Source: Spirochaetota bacterium (GTDB taxonomy: Bacteria; Spirochaetota; Spirochaetia; Treponematales; Breznakiellaceae). From it: DNA of 6,835 nucleotides. Shown here in pieces: positions 1 to 6,356 of the stretch. A model generated the notes under the pieces. It had not been told where the DNA came from. It made no database searches and worked only from the letters and a program-made list of their open reading frames with translations. Every line of letters begins with the position of its first letter. Position 1 is the first letter of the stretch. A program made the translations under genes and the position numbers. The stretch spans positions 1 to 6,835 of the forward strand of contig JAEWSV010000462.1 in assembly GCA_023398155.1 (NCBI GenBank). The letters are read 5' to 3'.

Positions 1-8
1 AGGCCGGA

Positions 9-1136
9 ATGAACCACGAAGATACCATTCGAAAAAACGCGCAGGAATCTTTTCAAGCCCAGGTGGAGTCCTATCTCCTGGGCAAGATAGAGATCGGCCT
101 CTGGAAAGTCGGCGGAAAAATCCCTTCGGAGCGGGAACTCGCCGAGGAGCTGGACGTAAGCAGGACGACCGTGCGCAACGCGGTGCTCGCCCTCACTTCG
201 CGCGGCATCTTTGAGCGAACCATAGGGCAAGGGACCTTCGTGAAGCGGACGCCGGCGCCCAAGGCCGAAAAGCGGCCCGCGGTGGGAACCCTCGGCTACG
301 TCGTCTGCAAGGAGCGCTCCGTGCGTAAGCCGCTCGCGGGCGAGGCCTTCTACTTCGACGTCTTTTCGGGCATCGAGGAGGAGACGGCCAAGTCGGGGCG
401 GCACACCCTGTTCACCTACCTGGACGACTTCGATCCGGAAGAGCTCGCGGCCTTTGAAGGCTTCCTGGAAAAAGTGGACGGGGTCGTGGTGGAGGAAGCG
501 CGCAACGGCGATTTCCTCGCGAGCCTCCGCGCGAGCGGGGTCCCCGCGGTGCTCCTGGCCCCGACCGAGACGGCGGAGGGCCTGGACCTCGTGACGATGG
601 ACTTGGCAGCGGGCGTGCGGAAGGCGGTCGGCTACCTCCGCGGCGCGGGCCACGAGCGGATAGCCATCGTCAACGGTCCGCTCCGCCTGGACAGCGCGCG
701 CGTACGGTTTACCGCGTGGCGCGAGGCGATGGAGGCGTCGGGGGCGATGCCCGACGAGACGCTCGTCGACGGGGACGAGGGGTGGTCGGCGGAAGCCGGC
801 TACGCTGCCGCGAAGCGCCTCATCGAGCGGAAAGGCGACCTCACCGCGATATTCTGCGCGAACGATCTCCTCGCGATCGGCGCCCTCTCCGCGCTCTCCG
901 AGCGCGGAAGGCGGGTGCCGGAAGACGTGAGCGTGATGGGCTTCGACGATACGGAACTGGCGCGGCACGCATCGCCGCCGCTCACCACCATGCGGATCCA
1001 TTCGCGCGACATGGCCCGCACGGCTGCCCGCCGCCTCCTGGAACGGGTCGAAGACGCGAGCCTGCCCGCGGTGAAAATCGAATTCCCCATCGATCTGGTG
1101 GAAAGGAAATCGTGTTCGGAGGTGAAGGAGAAGTGA
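9..1136 (+). CDS. GntR/LacI hybrid transcriptional repressor, AraR-like
   Basis: This is a sugar-responsive transcription factor of 375 residues, predicted cytoplasmic. Residues about 12-81 form a GntR winged helix-turn-helix: a PSERELAEELDVSRTTVR motif (39-56) with the recognition helix around 51-62, closed by the wing GQGTFVKR (73-80). From about residue 93 to 365 it has a LacI-type periplasmic-binding-protein fold as effector domain. Typical landmarks are SARVRF (229-234), the AxNDLLAIGAL stretch with Asp286, and VPEDVSVMGFDDTEL (303-317) followed by PPLTT. This domain order is that of AraR, the L-arabinose repressor of Bacillus and related proteins, whose repression is relieved when sugar binds. 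The ATG at 9 is a good start because it leaves a normal short tail before the helix-turn-helix, with AGG at 1-3 as a possible ribosome site. The frame stays open to the left edge, so a longer start cannot be excluded. It lies co-directionally just upstream of the transport genes and probably controls them. The fold is certain; the arabinose specificity is inferred. Confidence 0.93.
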   Translation: MNHEDTIRKNAQESFQAQVESYLLGKIEIGLWKVGGKIPSERELAEELDVSRTTVRNAVLALTSRGIFERTIGQGTFVKRTPAPKAEKRPAVGTLGYVVCKERSVRKPLAGEAFYFDVFSGIEEETAKSGRHTLFTYLDDFDPEELAAFEGFLEKVDGVVVEEARNGDFLASLRASGVPAVLLAPTETAEGLDLVTMDLAAGVRKAVGYLRGAGHERIAIVNGPLRLDSARVRFTAWREAMEASGAMPDETLVDGDEGWSAEAGYAAAKRLIERKGDLTAIFCANDLLAIGALSALSERGRRVPEDVSVMGFDDTELARHASPPLTTMRIHSRDMARTAARRLLERVEDASLPAVKIEFPIDLVERKSCSEVKEK

Positions 1137-1276
1137 TCGATAAGAACAGCCGCGGTTCCGGTTTCCGCCGGGAAGCAAGATCCCGTTGCCGCGGCCGTCG
1201 GGTACTTTCGATTATAGCCGTTCGGCGATCGAGCGTACAAGTCGCCCAGAGCACAGCAAAAGGAGACATCGGATGA
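1133..1276 (+). CDS. Candidate 47-residue bridging ORF / leader peptide (hypothetical)
   Basis: This small open frame starts with GTG at 1133, overlapping the regulator's stop as GTGA. It ends with a TGA at 1274-1276, overlapping the binding-protein start as ATGA. A GGAGG sits at 1118-1122, ten bases before the GTG. The peptide would be strongly basic, with ten arginines, mostly at residues 7-32, and one cysteine. It has no signal peptide, membrane segment or family resemblance that I recognise. Exact stop-start overlaps at both ends are what translational coupling looks like. However, in GC-rich DNA an open frame of this length can arise by chance, and a promoter candidate lies inside it. 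It is listed as a hypothesis, and no function is assigned. Confidence 0.2.
   Translation: MIDKNSRGSGFRREARSRCRGRRVLSIIAVRRSSVQVAQSTAKGDIG
1169..1185. repeat. 17-bp inverted repeat next to the -35 candidate
   Basis: CGGGA (1169-1173) and TCCCG (1181-1185) are perfect inverted arms around a 7-base centre. The right arm abuts the candidate -35 hexamer at 1186. It could be a protein-binding site or a weak RNA hairpin. No T-run follows, so it is not a terminator. Five-base arms occur by chance fairly often in GC-rich DNA. Confidence 0.25.
1186..1215 (+). promoter_or_regulatory. Candidate sigma-70-type promoter for the transport operon
   Basis: TTGCCG (1186-1191) resembles a -35 element. It is followed after 18 bases by GATTAT (1210-1215), with the overlapping reading TATAGC at 1213-1218. 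This is the only A/T-rich, -10-like patch in the 136-bp gap and lies about 60 bases ahead of the binding-protein start. The match is moderate. Transcription could instead enter from the regulator's own promoter upstream of the window. Confidence 0.35.
1201..1240. promoter_or_regulatory. Possible operator sites for the GntR/LacI regulator
   Basis: GTAC cores occur at 1202-1205 and 1235-1238, 33 bp apart, which is about three helical turns. They flank the candidate -10 and the expected start of transcription. The second reads GCGTACAAG, and its CGTACAA (1234-1240) equals one half of the AraR operator core TTGTACGTACAA known from Bacillus subtilis. The left half is not conserved at either site, so these would be degenerate operators at best. 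The location fits repression, but binding is inferred only. Confidence 0.2.
1261..1266 (+). promoter_or_regulatory. Ribosome binding site of the sugar-binding protein gene
   Basis: AGGAGA lies six bases before the ATG at 1273. It decides the start: the frame is open further upstream to a TTG at 1186, but that start would put a basic, non-signal extension ahead of an otherwise good signal peptide. Confidence 0.8.
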
Positions 1277-2652
1277 ACGCTCTCAAGAAGGCTTTCTTCT
1301 TCGTCATGGCGTCCCTGGCCGCGACCGCTTTCGCGGCAGGCACCGCCGATCAAGGCAGCGCAGGCGCCAAGGACAAGGTCAATATCACCTTCATGGCGTG
1401 GTACAACACGACCCAGTCCGAGGGTCAGGCGGTCCAGGCCAAGATCGACGAATTCAACGCGTCCCAGGACAGGATCCGCGTCACGCTCATGATCATCCCG
1501 CGCGACGGCTACGAGACCAAGGTTAATACGATGGCGGCGGGGAAGCAGTTGCCGGACGCCACGCAGCTTTCGGAAGCCATGGCGGTGGAATTCGCGGCGG
1601 CGGGACTCCTCGCCGACGTGAGCGGCATGTATCCCGCGGACGACGCCCCCCTCAAATCCCTCACCTTCACCTACAACGGTAAGGCCGTCGGCTACAGCTC
1701 CGGCAACGAGGTCCTCCTCCTCTACTACAACAAGAAGATATTCGATGCGGCGGGAATCCCCTATCCGCCAGCCAGCGCCGACAAGGCGTGGACCTGGGAC
1801 GAATTCGTCGCGGTATCCAAGAAACTCACCGTGGACAAGAACGGCGTGACCGCCGATAAACCGGGCTTCGACCCGAAGAACATCGTCCAGTACGGCGCCG
1901 ACTTCAACCGCGAATGGTGGATGTGGCCCATCGCCTGCGTGTCCAACGGCGGCGGCCTCATGAGCGCGGACGGCAAGGAACTCCTCATCGGAAAGCCCGA
2001 GTCGACCGAGGCGATGCAGGCGGTGGCCGACCTTTACGTGAAGCACAAGGTCGCCCCCTCGCGCGCCGACAAGGCCGCCATGGCGACCCTCGACGTGAAC
2101 CTCCTCACGGGCAAGGTCGCGATGGCGACTTCCGGCCAGTGGGAAATCGGCGTGTCGCTGAAGAACTCGGTACCCGACGGCCTGGACTATGGCGTAGCGG
2201 TCCTCCCGAAATTCAAGAAGGCGGTGACCTACAACACCGGCGCTCCCTTCGGCGTGTTCAAGACGAGCAAGCATCAGGATGCGGCCATGGAATTCGTGCG
2301 CTGGTACGCGGACGAGAAGAACGTGTGGTCGCCTCAGATCACCGAGGGCATACTCATGCCGGTGAAGGCGCGCTACTACTCGGACGAAAAGACCATGAGG
2401 AGCTGGGCCGATCCCGAAGTCACCAAGACCGCCCGCCCGCCCTTCGCCCAGTATAAGACCGCCGTCATCGACTACGCGATGAACAACGCCGTCCAGGTGC
2501 CGTGGTACTACTTCAACGGATACCAGGGGCTCAACGACGTCCTGGAATCGGGCATCGACAACGTCTGGAACGGCAAGACGAGCGCCAAGGACTACATCAC
2601 CTCCATCCTGCCGCAACTGCAGAAATACTTCGACGAGCACAAGGCGAAGTAG
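1273..2652 (+). CDS. ABC transporter extracellular sugar-binding protein (family 1, CUT1)
   Basis: This 459-residue protein is the exported substrate-capture component of a carbohydrate ABC importer. Residues 1-21 are a signal peptide: K5-K6, then a hydrophobic run A7-A19, then a likely signal-peptidase-I cleavage after AFA (19-21). No cysteine lies near the cleavage site (the only one I see is Cys222), so the mature protein is soluble rather than a lipoprotein. The mature part begins with the usual first strand of family-1 binding proteins (VNITFMAWY) and has a long helix ending in FNASQ. Later come the DATQLSE and YYNKKIFDAAGI stretches, the WTWDEFVAVSKKL helix, and GAPFGVFKTSKHQDAAMEFVRWY. 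These are all common in the MalE/UgpB-like group, and the length is typical. The two permease genes follow after 72 bp. The ligand is unknown from sequence, and an arabino-oligosaccharide is inferred from the downstream enzyme. Confidence 0.93.
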   Translation: MNALKKAFFFVMASLAATAFAAGTADQGSAGAKDKVNITFMAWYNTTQSEGQAVQAKIDEFNASQDRIRVTLMIIPRDGYETKVNTMAAGKQLPDATQLSEAMAVEFAAAGLLADVSGMYPADDAPLKSLTFTYNGKAVGYSSGNEVLLLYYNKKIFDAAGIPYPPASADKAWTWDEFVAVSKKLTVDKNGVTADKPGFDPKNIVQYGADFNREWWMWPIACVSNGGGLMSADGKELLIGKPESTEAMQAVADLYVKHKVAPSRADKAAMATLDVNLLTGKVAMATSGQWEIGVSLKNSVPDGLDYGVAVLPKFKKAVTYNTGAPFGVFKTSKHQDAAMEFVRWYADEKNVWSPQITEGILMPVKARYYSDEKTMRSWADPEVTKTARPPFAQYKTAVIDYAMNNAVQVPWYYFNGYQGLNDVLESGIDNVWNGKTSAKDYITSILPQLQKYFDEHKAK

Positions 2653-2661
2653 GCCAATCGA

Positions 2662-2709
2662 GGCTGTCCGATACGTCCAGAGGATTTCTCGGACAGCCCC
2701 TTTCTCCCA
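2662..2709 (+). terminator. Stem-loop between binding protein and permeases (attenuating terminator or mRNA-stability hairpin)
   Basis: GGCTGTCCGA (2662-2671) pairs perfectly with TCGGACAGCC (2689-2698), giving a 10-bp GC-rich stem with a 17-base loop. It is followed by CCCTTTCTCCC rather than a clean T-run. It sits nine bases after the stop of the binding-protein gene and ahead of the permease ribosome site. Stem-loops at this place are known in sugar ABC operons, for example between malE and malF, where they raise binding-protein mRNA relative to permease mRNA. The T-tract is weak, so partial termination or 3'-end protection is more likely than a full stop. Confidence 0.65.
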
Positions 2710-2710
2710 C

Positions 2711-2717
2711 AGAAGGA
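2711..2717 (+). promoter_or_regulatory. Ribosome binding site of the first permease
   Basis: AGAAGGA ends seven bases before the ATG at 2725 and supports that start. The following AGGATTC resembles the AGGATTTC in the loop of the preceding stem-loop (2681-2688). Confidence 0.7.
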
Positions 2718-2724
2718 TTCCCCG

Positions 2725-3612
2725 ATGAAATTACGAGGCAGATACAAGGACGCCCCGACGGCGTACCTATTCCTTACGCCCGCGATCCTGGGGCTGATCT
2801 TCATGACCACCTTGCCCATGCTCGGCGTGGTCGGCGTCAGCCTGATGCGTTGGAGCGGCTTGACTCCGCCATCGTTCGTTGGTCTTGAGAACTATAAGCG
2901 GCTCTTCTCAGGCGATATGTTTTTCGGCCCCTCGGTGAAGGCGACCCTGACCTTCGCCTTGGGCGCGACGGTTGCGGGAACGATCTACGCGTTCGTCATC
3001 GCCCTGATGCTCAACCGGAAGATCCCGCTCCGCGGATTCTTCCGATCGGTTTTCTTCCTTCCCTACGTCGTGCCCATCATCGGCGCGAGCATCGTGTGGG
3101 GTTGGATGTACGAATCGAACTTCGGCGTCTTCAACTATTTCCTGAGTTTCTTCGGCCTGGATAAGGTCCAATGGCTCGGGGACGAGCGGACGGCCACGCC
3201 GGCCATCATCGCGCTCACGGTCTGGGGGCTGGGCAACGTCATCGTCATCTTCCTCGCGGGATTGCAGAGCGTGCCGAAGACCTATCTTGAAGCGGTGGAG
3301 ATCGACGGCGGAACCTCTTGGCACAAGTTCATCCACGTCACGCTTCCCCTCATGTCGCCTATCATCTTCTTCAACGTGCTCATGGGCCTGGTGACGAACC
3401 TGCAGATCTTCGTCCCTGCCCGTTCGCTCACGAACGGCAGGCCGAATAACTCGACCCTATACATGGTCCTCCTCATCTACCGCGAGGGCTTCGAGCGGAA
3501 CAACTTCGGCCACGCGGCCGCGGTATCGTTCATCTTCTTCCTATTCGTCGGCGCGTTGACCGCGCTGATCTTCGCCACATCCAAGAAGTGGCTCTTCTTT
3601 GAAGGCGAGTGA
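2725..3612 (+). CDS. ABC sugar transporter permease, MalF/UgpA-like (CUT1)
   Basis: This is an inner-membrane channel subunit of the importer, 295 residues, which is normal for the short MalF-type permeases. Six hydrophobic segments are visible at roughly residues 14-36, 73-97, 107-130, 156-181, 205-230 and 262-285. The cytoplasmic EAA loop that docks on the ATPase runs from Glu189 to Pro208 (EAVEIDGGTSW, then TLPL), with the conserved glycine and LP. The N-terminal YLFLTPAILGLIF and the FFLPYVVPIIGASIVWGWMY stretch are characteristic of the binding-protein-dependent transport inner-membrane family. It would pair with the permease encoded immediately downstream, whose start is eight bases after this stop, and take ligand from the upstream binding protein. 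The ATG at 2725 has a good ribosome site. The family call is secure; the substrate is not readable from the sequence. Confidence 0.95.
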   Translation: MKLRGRYKDAPTAYLFLTPAILGLIFMTTLPMLGVVGVSLMRWSGLTPPSFVGLENYKRLFSGDMFFGPSVKATLTFALGATVAGTIYAFVIALMLNRKIPLRGFFRSVFFLPYVVPIIGASIVWGWMYESNFGVFNYFLSFFGLDKVQWLGDERTATPAIIALTVWGLGNVIVIFLAGLQSVPKTYLEAVEIDGGTSWHKFIHVTLPLMSPIIFFNVLMGLVTNLQIFVPARSLTNGRPNNSTLYMVLLIYREGFERNNFGHAAAVSFIFFLFVGALTALIFATSKKWLFFEGE

Positions 3613-3619
3613 GGCAACC

Positions 3620-4447
3620 ATGAAAGGCAAAACCAGCGACGTCGTCGTCACGGCGGTCGTATCCCTATTCGCCCTGGCCTGCATCTTTCCGTTCCTGTGG
3701 ATGGTGCGCTCTTCGGTCATGTCGAACATCGCCATCAACGCGTTTCCGCCCGAGATGATTCCGCAAGAGTGGCACTGGGAGAATTATCCCTACACACTCA
3801 CGGTCTTTCCCTTCGGCCGCTACCTCATCAACACGCTCATCATCACGGTCCCTTCGCTTTTCGGCGTGCTGTTCACCTTCACCCTGGCGGCCTACTGTTT
3901 CGCCCGGTTGGAATTCCCCGGCAAGAAGGTCCTGTTCACCATGGTGATCGCCTCCATGCTCATGCCGGGGGCAGTGACGATCATACCGATCTTCATCGGC
4001 TGGACCATGCTCGGGCTTTCCAGCGGTTTCACCCCCCTCATCGTGCCGGCCTTCCTGGGCGGCGGCGGCTTCAACATCTTCCTGTGCCGCCAATTCCTCA
4101 TGACCATTCCGCGCGACCTGGACGAAGCTGCGATCATCGATGGCGCGAGCCACCCGCGCATCCTCTTCGGTATCCTGCTGCCGCTCATCAAGCCCGTGCT
4201 CATCTCGATTTTCCTCTTCACGTTCATCCTGTACTGGAACGACGTCATGGGGCCGCTGATCTACATTTCTCGGAATGAGCAGAACACGATCTCGCAGGGC
4301 CTGGCCAACTTCAGGGCCGGCTTCGGGACGGACTATCGCTCGATCATGGCGGCCTGCACCATGTCCATCGCCCCGAGCGTGGTCCTGTACTTCTTCGGCC
4401 AGAAATACTTCATAGAAGGCATCGTTCTTTCGGGGATGAAATCATGA
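3620..4447 (+). CDS. ABC sugar transporter permease, MalG/UgpE-like (CUT1)
   Basis: This is the second membrane subunit of the importer, 275 residues from the ATG at 3620. It has about six membrane segments. They begin with VVVTAVVSLFALACIFPFLW near the N-terminus and continue with the INTLIITVPSLFGVLFTFTLAAY and MVIASMLMPGAVTIIPIFIGW stretches. The EAA loop is well conserved at Asp168-Pro188 (DEAAIIDGAS, then LLPL) and is the expected ATPase contact. The protein ends on a short cytoplasmic tail, like MalG (the C-terminus reads LSGMKS). The frame also has an ATG at 3599 inside the preceding gene. I prefer 3620 because GAGTGAGG at 3607-3614 is a better-placed ribosome site and the seven extra residues are not family-like. 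The gene's stop overlaps the following hydrolase start as ATGA, which suggests translational coupling. Confidence 0.95.
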   Translation: MKGKTSDVVVTAVVSLFALACIFPFLWMVRSSVMSNIAINAFPPEMIPQEWHWENYPYTLTVFPFGRYLINTLIITVPSLFGVLFTFTLAAYCFARLEFPGKKVLFTMVIASMLMPGAVTIIPIFIGWTMLGLSSGFTPLIVPAFLGGGGFNIFLCRQFLMTIPRDLDEAAIIDGASHPRILFGILLPLIKPVLISIFLFTFILYWNDVMGPLIYISRNEQNTISQGLANFRAGFGTDYRSIMAACTMSIAPSVVLYFFGQKYFIEGIVLSGMKS

Positions 4448-6318
4448 GCGGCGCCGACTATCCCATCCTGCCGACGCCGTTCACCGCGGTGAAGCTCACC
4501 GACCGCTTCTGGCTTCCGCGGATGGAGACGAACCGGAAAGTCACCATTCCCGTCGTGCTGGAGAGGTGCGAACGGTACGGCCGCGTCGACAACTTCCGCA
4601 AGGCGGCGGGGCTCATGGAGGGGCCCTACGTCGGCACGCATCCCGGCGACGACACCGACCTGTACAAGGCCATCGAGGGGGCTTCCTTCTCTCTAGCGCA
4701 GAACTACGACGAGGAGCTCGACCGGAAACTGGACGGTCTCATCGCCCTCATCGCCGCCGCCCAGGAGGAGGATGGGTACCTCTTCACGAATCGGACCATC
4801 GACCCCGCTCACGTGCTCCCTTTTTCTGGGAAGGAGCGGTGGTCGAGCCTCGTGCAGAGCCACGAGCTCTACGACTGCGGGCACCTGTACGAGGCGGCCT
4901 GCGCGCACTACGCGTCGACGGGGAAACGGAGCCTGCTGGACGTGGCGCTCAAGAGCGCGGCGTTGCTCCTCCGCACGTTCGGACCGGACAAGAAGAGGGA
5001 CGTCCCCGGTCACCAGATCGTGGAGATGGGACTCGCGAGGCTCTACAGGATCACCGGAAATCGCGAATACCTGGAACTCGCCCGCTTCTTCCTTTTGGAG
5101 CGCGGTCACCATGAGACGCGGGAGCTTTACCAGTTCGAGGATAATCCCGACTACGCCCAGGACCGGCTTCCGGTGCTCGAGCAGCGGGAGGCGGTAGGGC
5201 ACGCGGTGCGCGCGGTCTACATGTATAGCGGCATGGCGGATGCAGCGGCCCTCTCAGGCGACGCTTCCTTCGCCGAGGCCATAGAGACGATCTGGCGCGA
5301 CGTAGCGGAATCGAAGGTTTATCTTACCGGAGGAATCGGTTCCCGGCACAAGGGCGAAGCTTTCGGCGAAGAGTTCGAACTGCCTAACGCGACGGCCTAC
5401 GCGGAGACCTGCGCCGCCATCGGCACGGTGATGTGGAACCAGCGGCTCTTCCTCCTCACGGGCGAGGCCAAGTACATCGACTTCCTTGAACAGGTCCTCT
5501 ACAACAGGCTCCTCGCGGGGGTCTCGCTCGCCGGGGATGAATACTTCTACGTGAGTCCTTTGGAGTCGGACGGCAAATTCCTTTTCAACCATGGGAGCGC
5601 GGGCCGGCAGCCCTGGTTCGACGTCTCCTGCTGCCCGACGAACCTGAGCCGATTTTTCCCTTCGCTTCCGGGCTACTTCTATGCGGCGCGGGGAGACGAT
5701 CTTTACGTGAATCTCTACGCTTCGGGCGGCGCGGCCGTGGAGGCTGCGGGCACGCGGTTCGGCTTGAGCCAGGAGACGGACTATCCGTGGTCGGGGTCGG
5801 TGAAGCTAACCGTAAGTCTCGGCGCGCCCGCGCACGCGCGCCTGCTGCTCCGGATCCCGGGCTGGGCTCGGGAGCGCATCTTGGGCGGCGGTCTCTACCG
5901 GTTCGCCTCGCCGGCGACGGCCGAGCCGACCCTCCGCGTGAACGGGGCTTCCGCGCCCATCGTCCTGGATCAGGGGTACGCCGTCGTGGAACGCGAGTGG
6001 CGCGACGGGGACGTCGTGGAACTGGATCTGCCCATGCCGGTCCGCAAGGTTCGCTGCGATCCTCGGGTCGAGGATAACCGCGGCCGTTCCGCGCTCCAGC
6101 GCGGTCCGCTCGTTTACTGCGTAGAAGAGCGGGACGCGTCCTTCCCGGTGGCTGACCTTACGCTCGGCGCCGAGGCGGGCCTGGCGGCGGCCTGGGACGG
6201 CAACCTCCTCGGGGGCGTCGTCGCGATACGGGGGCGCGGCTTTACGGCCATCCCCTATTACGCCTGGGCCAATCGCGGGGTGGGGCCGATGCGCGTTTGG
6301 CTCCGGGATTCCGAATAA
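4444..6318 (+). CDS. GH127 family glycoside hydrolase, probable beta-L-arabinofuranosidase
   Basis: This 624-residue cytoplasmic enzyme (no signal peptide) belongs to GH127 (DUF1680), whose type member HypBA1 of Bifidobacterium releases L-arabinose from beta-L-arabinofuranosyl disaccharides. An (alpha/alpha)6-barrel catalytic domain spans about residues 10-415 and beta-sandwich domains follow, as in the 658-residue HypBA1. The retaining zinc-thiolate centre looks intact. Glu305 in GEAF corresponds to the acid/base Glu322. Glu321 and Cys323 in ETC correspond to zinc ligands Glu338 and Cys340. Cys396-Cys397 in SCCPTN correspond to nucleophile Cys417 and ligand Cys418. His140 (SHELY), His190 (PGHQ) and His253 (VGHAV) match the substrate-contacting histidines by motif and spacing. 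The C-terminal DNRGRSALQRGPLVYCVE stretch is family-typical. A GGGG at 4432-4435 serves as a weak ribosome site, and the start overlaps the permease stop. The family is certain. Some GH127 members act on other sugars, for example the aceric acid branch of rhamnogalacturonan-II, so the exact substrate is inferred. Confidence 0.93.
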   Translation: MSGADYPILPTPFTAVKLTDRFWLPRMETNRKVTIPVVLERCERYGRVDNFRKAAGLMEGPYVGTHPGDDTDLYKAIEGASFSLAQNYDEELDRKLDGLIALIAAAQEEDGYLFTNRTIDPAHVLPFSGKERWSSLVQSHELYDCGHLYEAACAHYASTGKRSLLDVALKSAALLLRTFGPDKKRDVPGHQIVEMGLARLYRITGNREYLELARFFLLERGHHETRELYQFEDNPDYAQDRLPVLEQREAVGHAVRAVYMYSGMADAAALSGDASFAEAIETIWRDVAESKVYLTGGIGSRHKGEAFGEEFELPNATAYAETCAAIGTVMWNQRLFLLTGEAKYIDFLEQVLYNRLLAGVSLAGDEYFYVSPLESDGKFLFNHGSAGRQPWFDVSCCPTNLSRFFPSLPGYFYAARGDDLYVNLYASGGAAVEAAGTRFGLSQETDYPWSGSVKLTVSLGAPAHARLLLRIPGWARERILGGGLYRFASPATAEPTLRVNGASAPIVLDQGYAVVEREWRDGDVVELDLPMPVRKVRCDPRVEDNRGRSALQRGPLVYCVEERDASFPVADLTLGAEAGLAAAWDGNLLGGVVAIRGRGFTAIPYYAWANRGVGPMRVWLRDSE

Positions 6319-6339
6319 GCCTTCACCGGCGGGAGAATG

Positions 6340-6353
6340 CGGAGTAGACTCCG
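6340..6353 (+). promoter_or_regulatory. Small hairpin holding the likely ribosome site of the flavin reductase gene
   Basis: CGGAG (6340-6344) and CTCCG (6349-6353) form a perfect 5-bp stem with a TAGA loop, three bases before the ATG at 6357. GGAG (6341-6344) is the best ribosome-binding candidate and would be paired in the stem. No terminator-like T-run occurs in the 38-bp gap after the hydrolase. The structure is small and may be accidental. Confidence 0.3.
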
Positions 6354-6356
6354 GGA

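Noticed and set aside
716..1132. Upstream part of the + strand frame that contains the bridging small ORF
   Set aside because: It runs within the regulator gene in another frame and encodes an arginine/alanine-rich, non-protein-like sequence. Only the segment after the GTG at 1133 is worth considering.
1186..1272. Upstream TTG start for the binding-protein gene
   Set aside because: It would add 29 residues ahead of a good signal peptide and lacks a ribosome site; AGGAGA before the ATG at 1273 is clearly better.
982..2640. Open frame of 552 codons on the minus strand, antisense to the binding-protein gene
   Set aside because: It mirrors the third-position G/C bias of the real gene on the + strand, and its translation is low-complexity (rich in H, R, V, G, E) with no recognisable domain. 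The binding protein on the + strand is unambiguous.
3599..3619. Earlier ATG for the second permease
   Set aside because: It lies inside the preceding gene with a poor ribosome site, and the extra seven residues are not family-like; 3620 is preferred.
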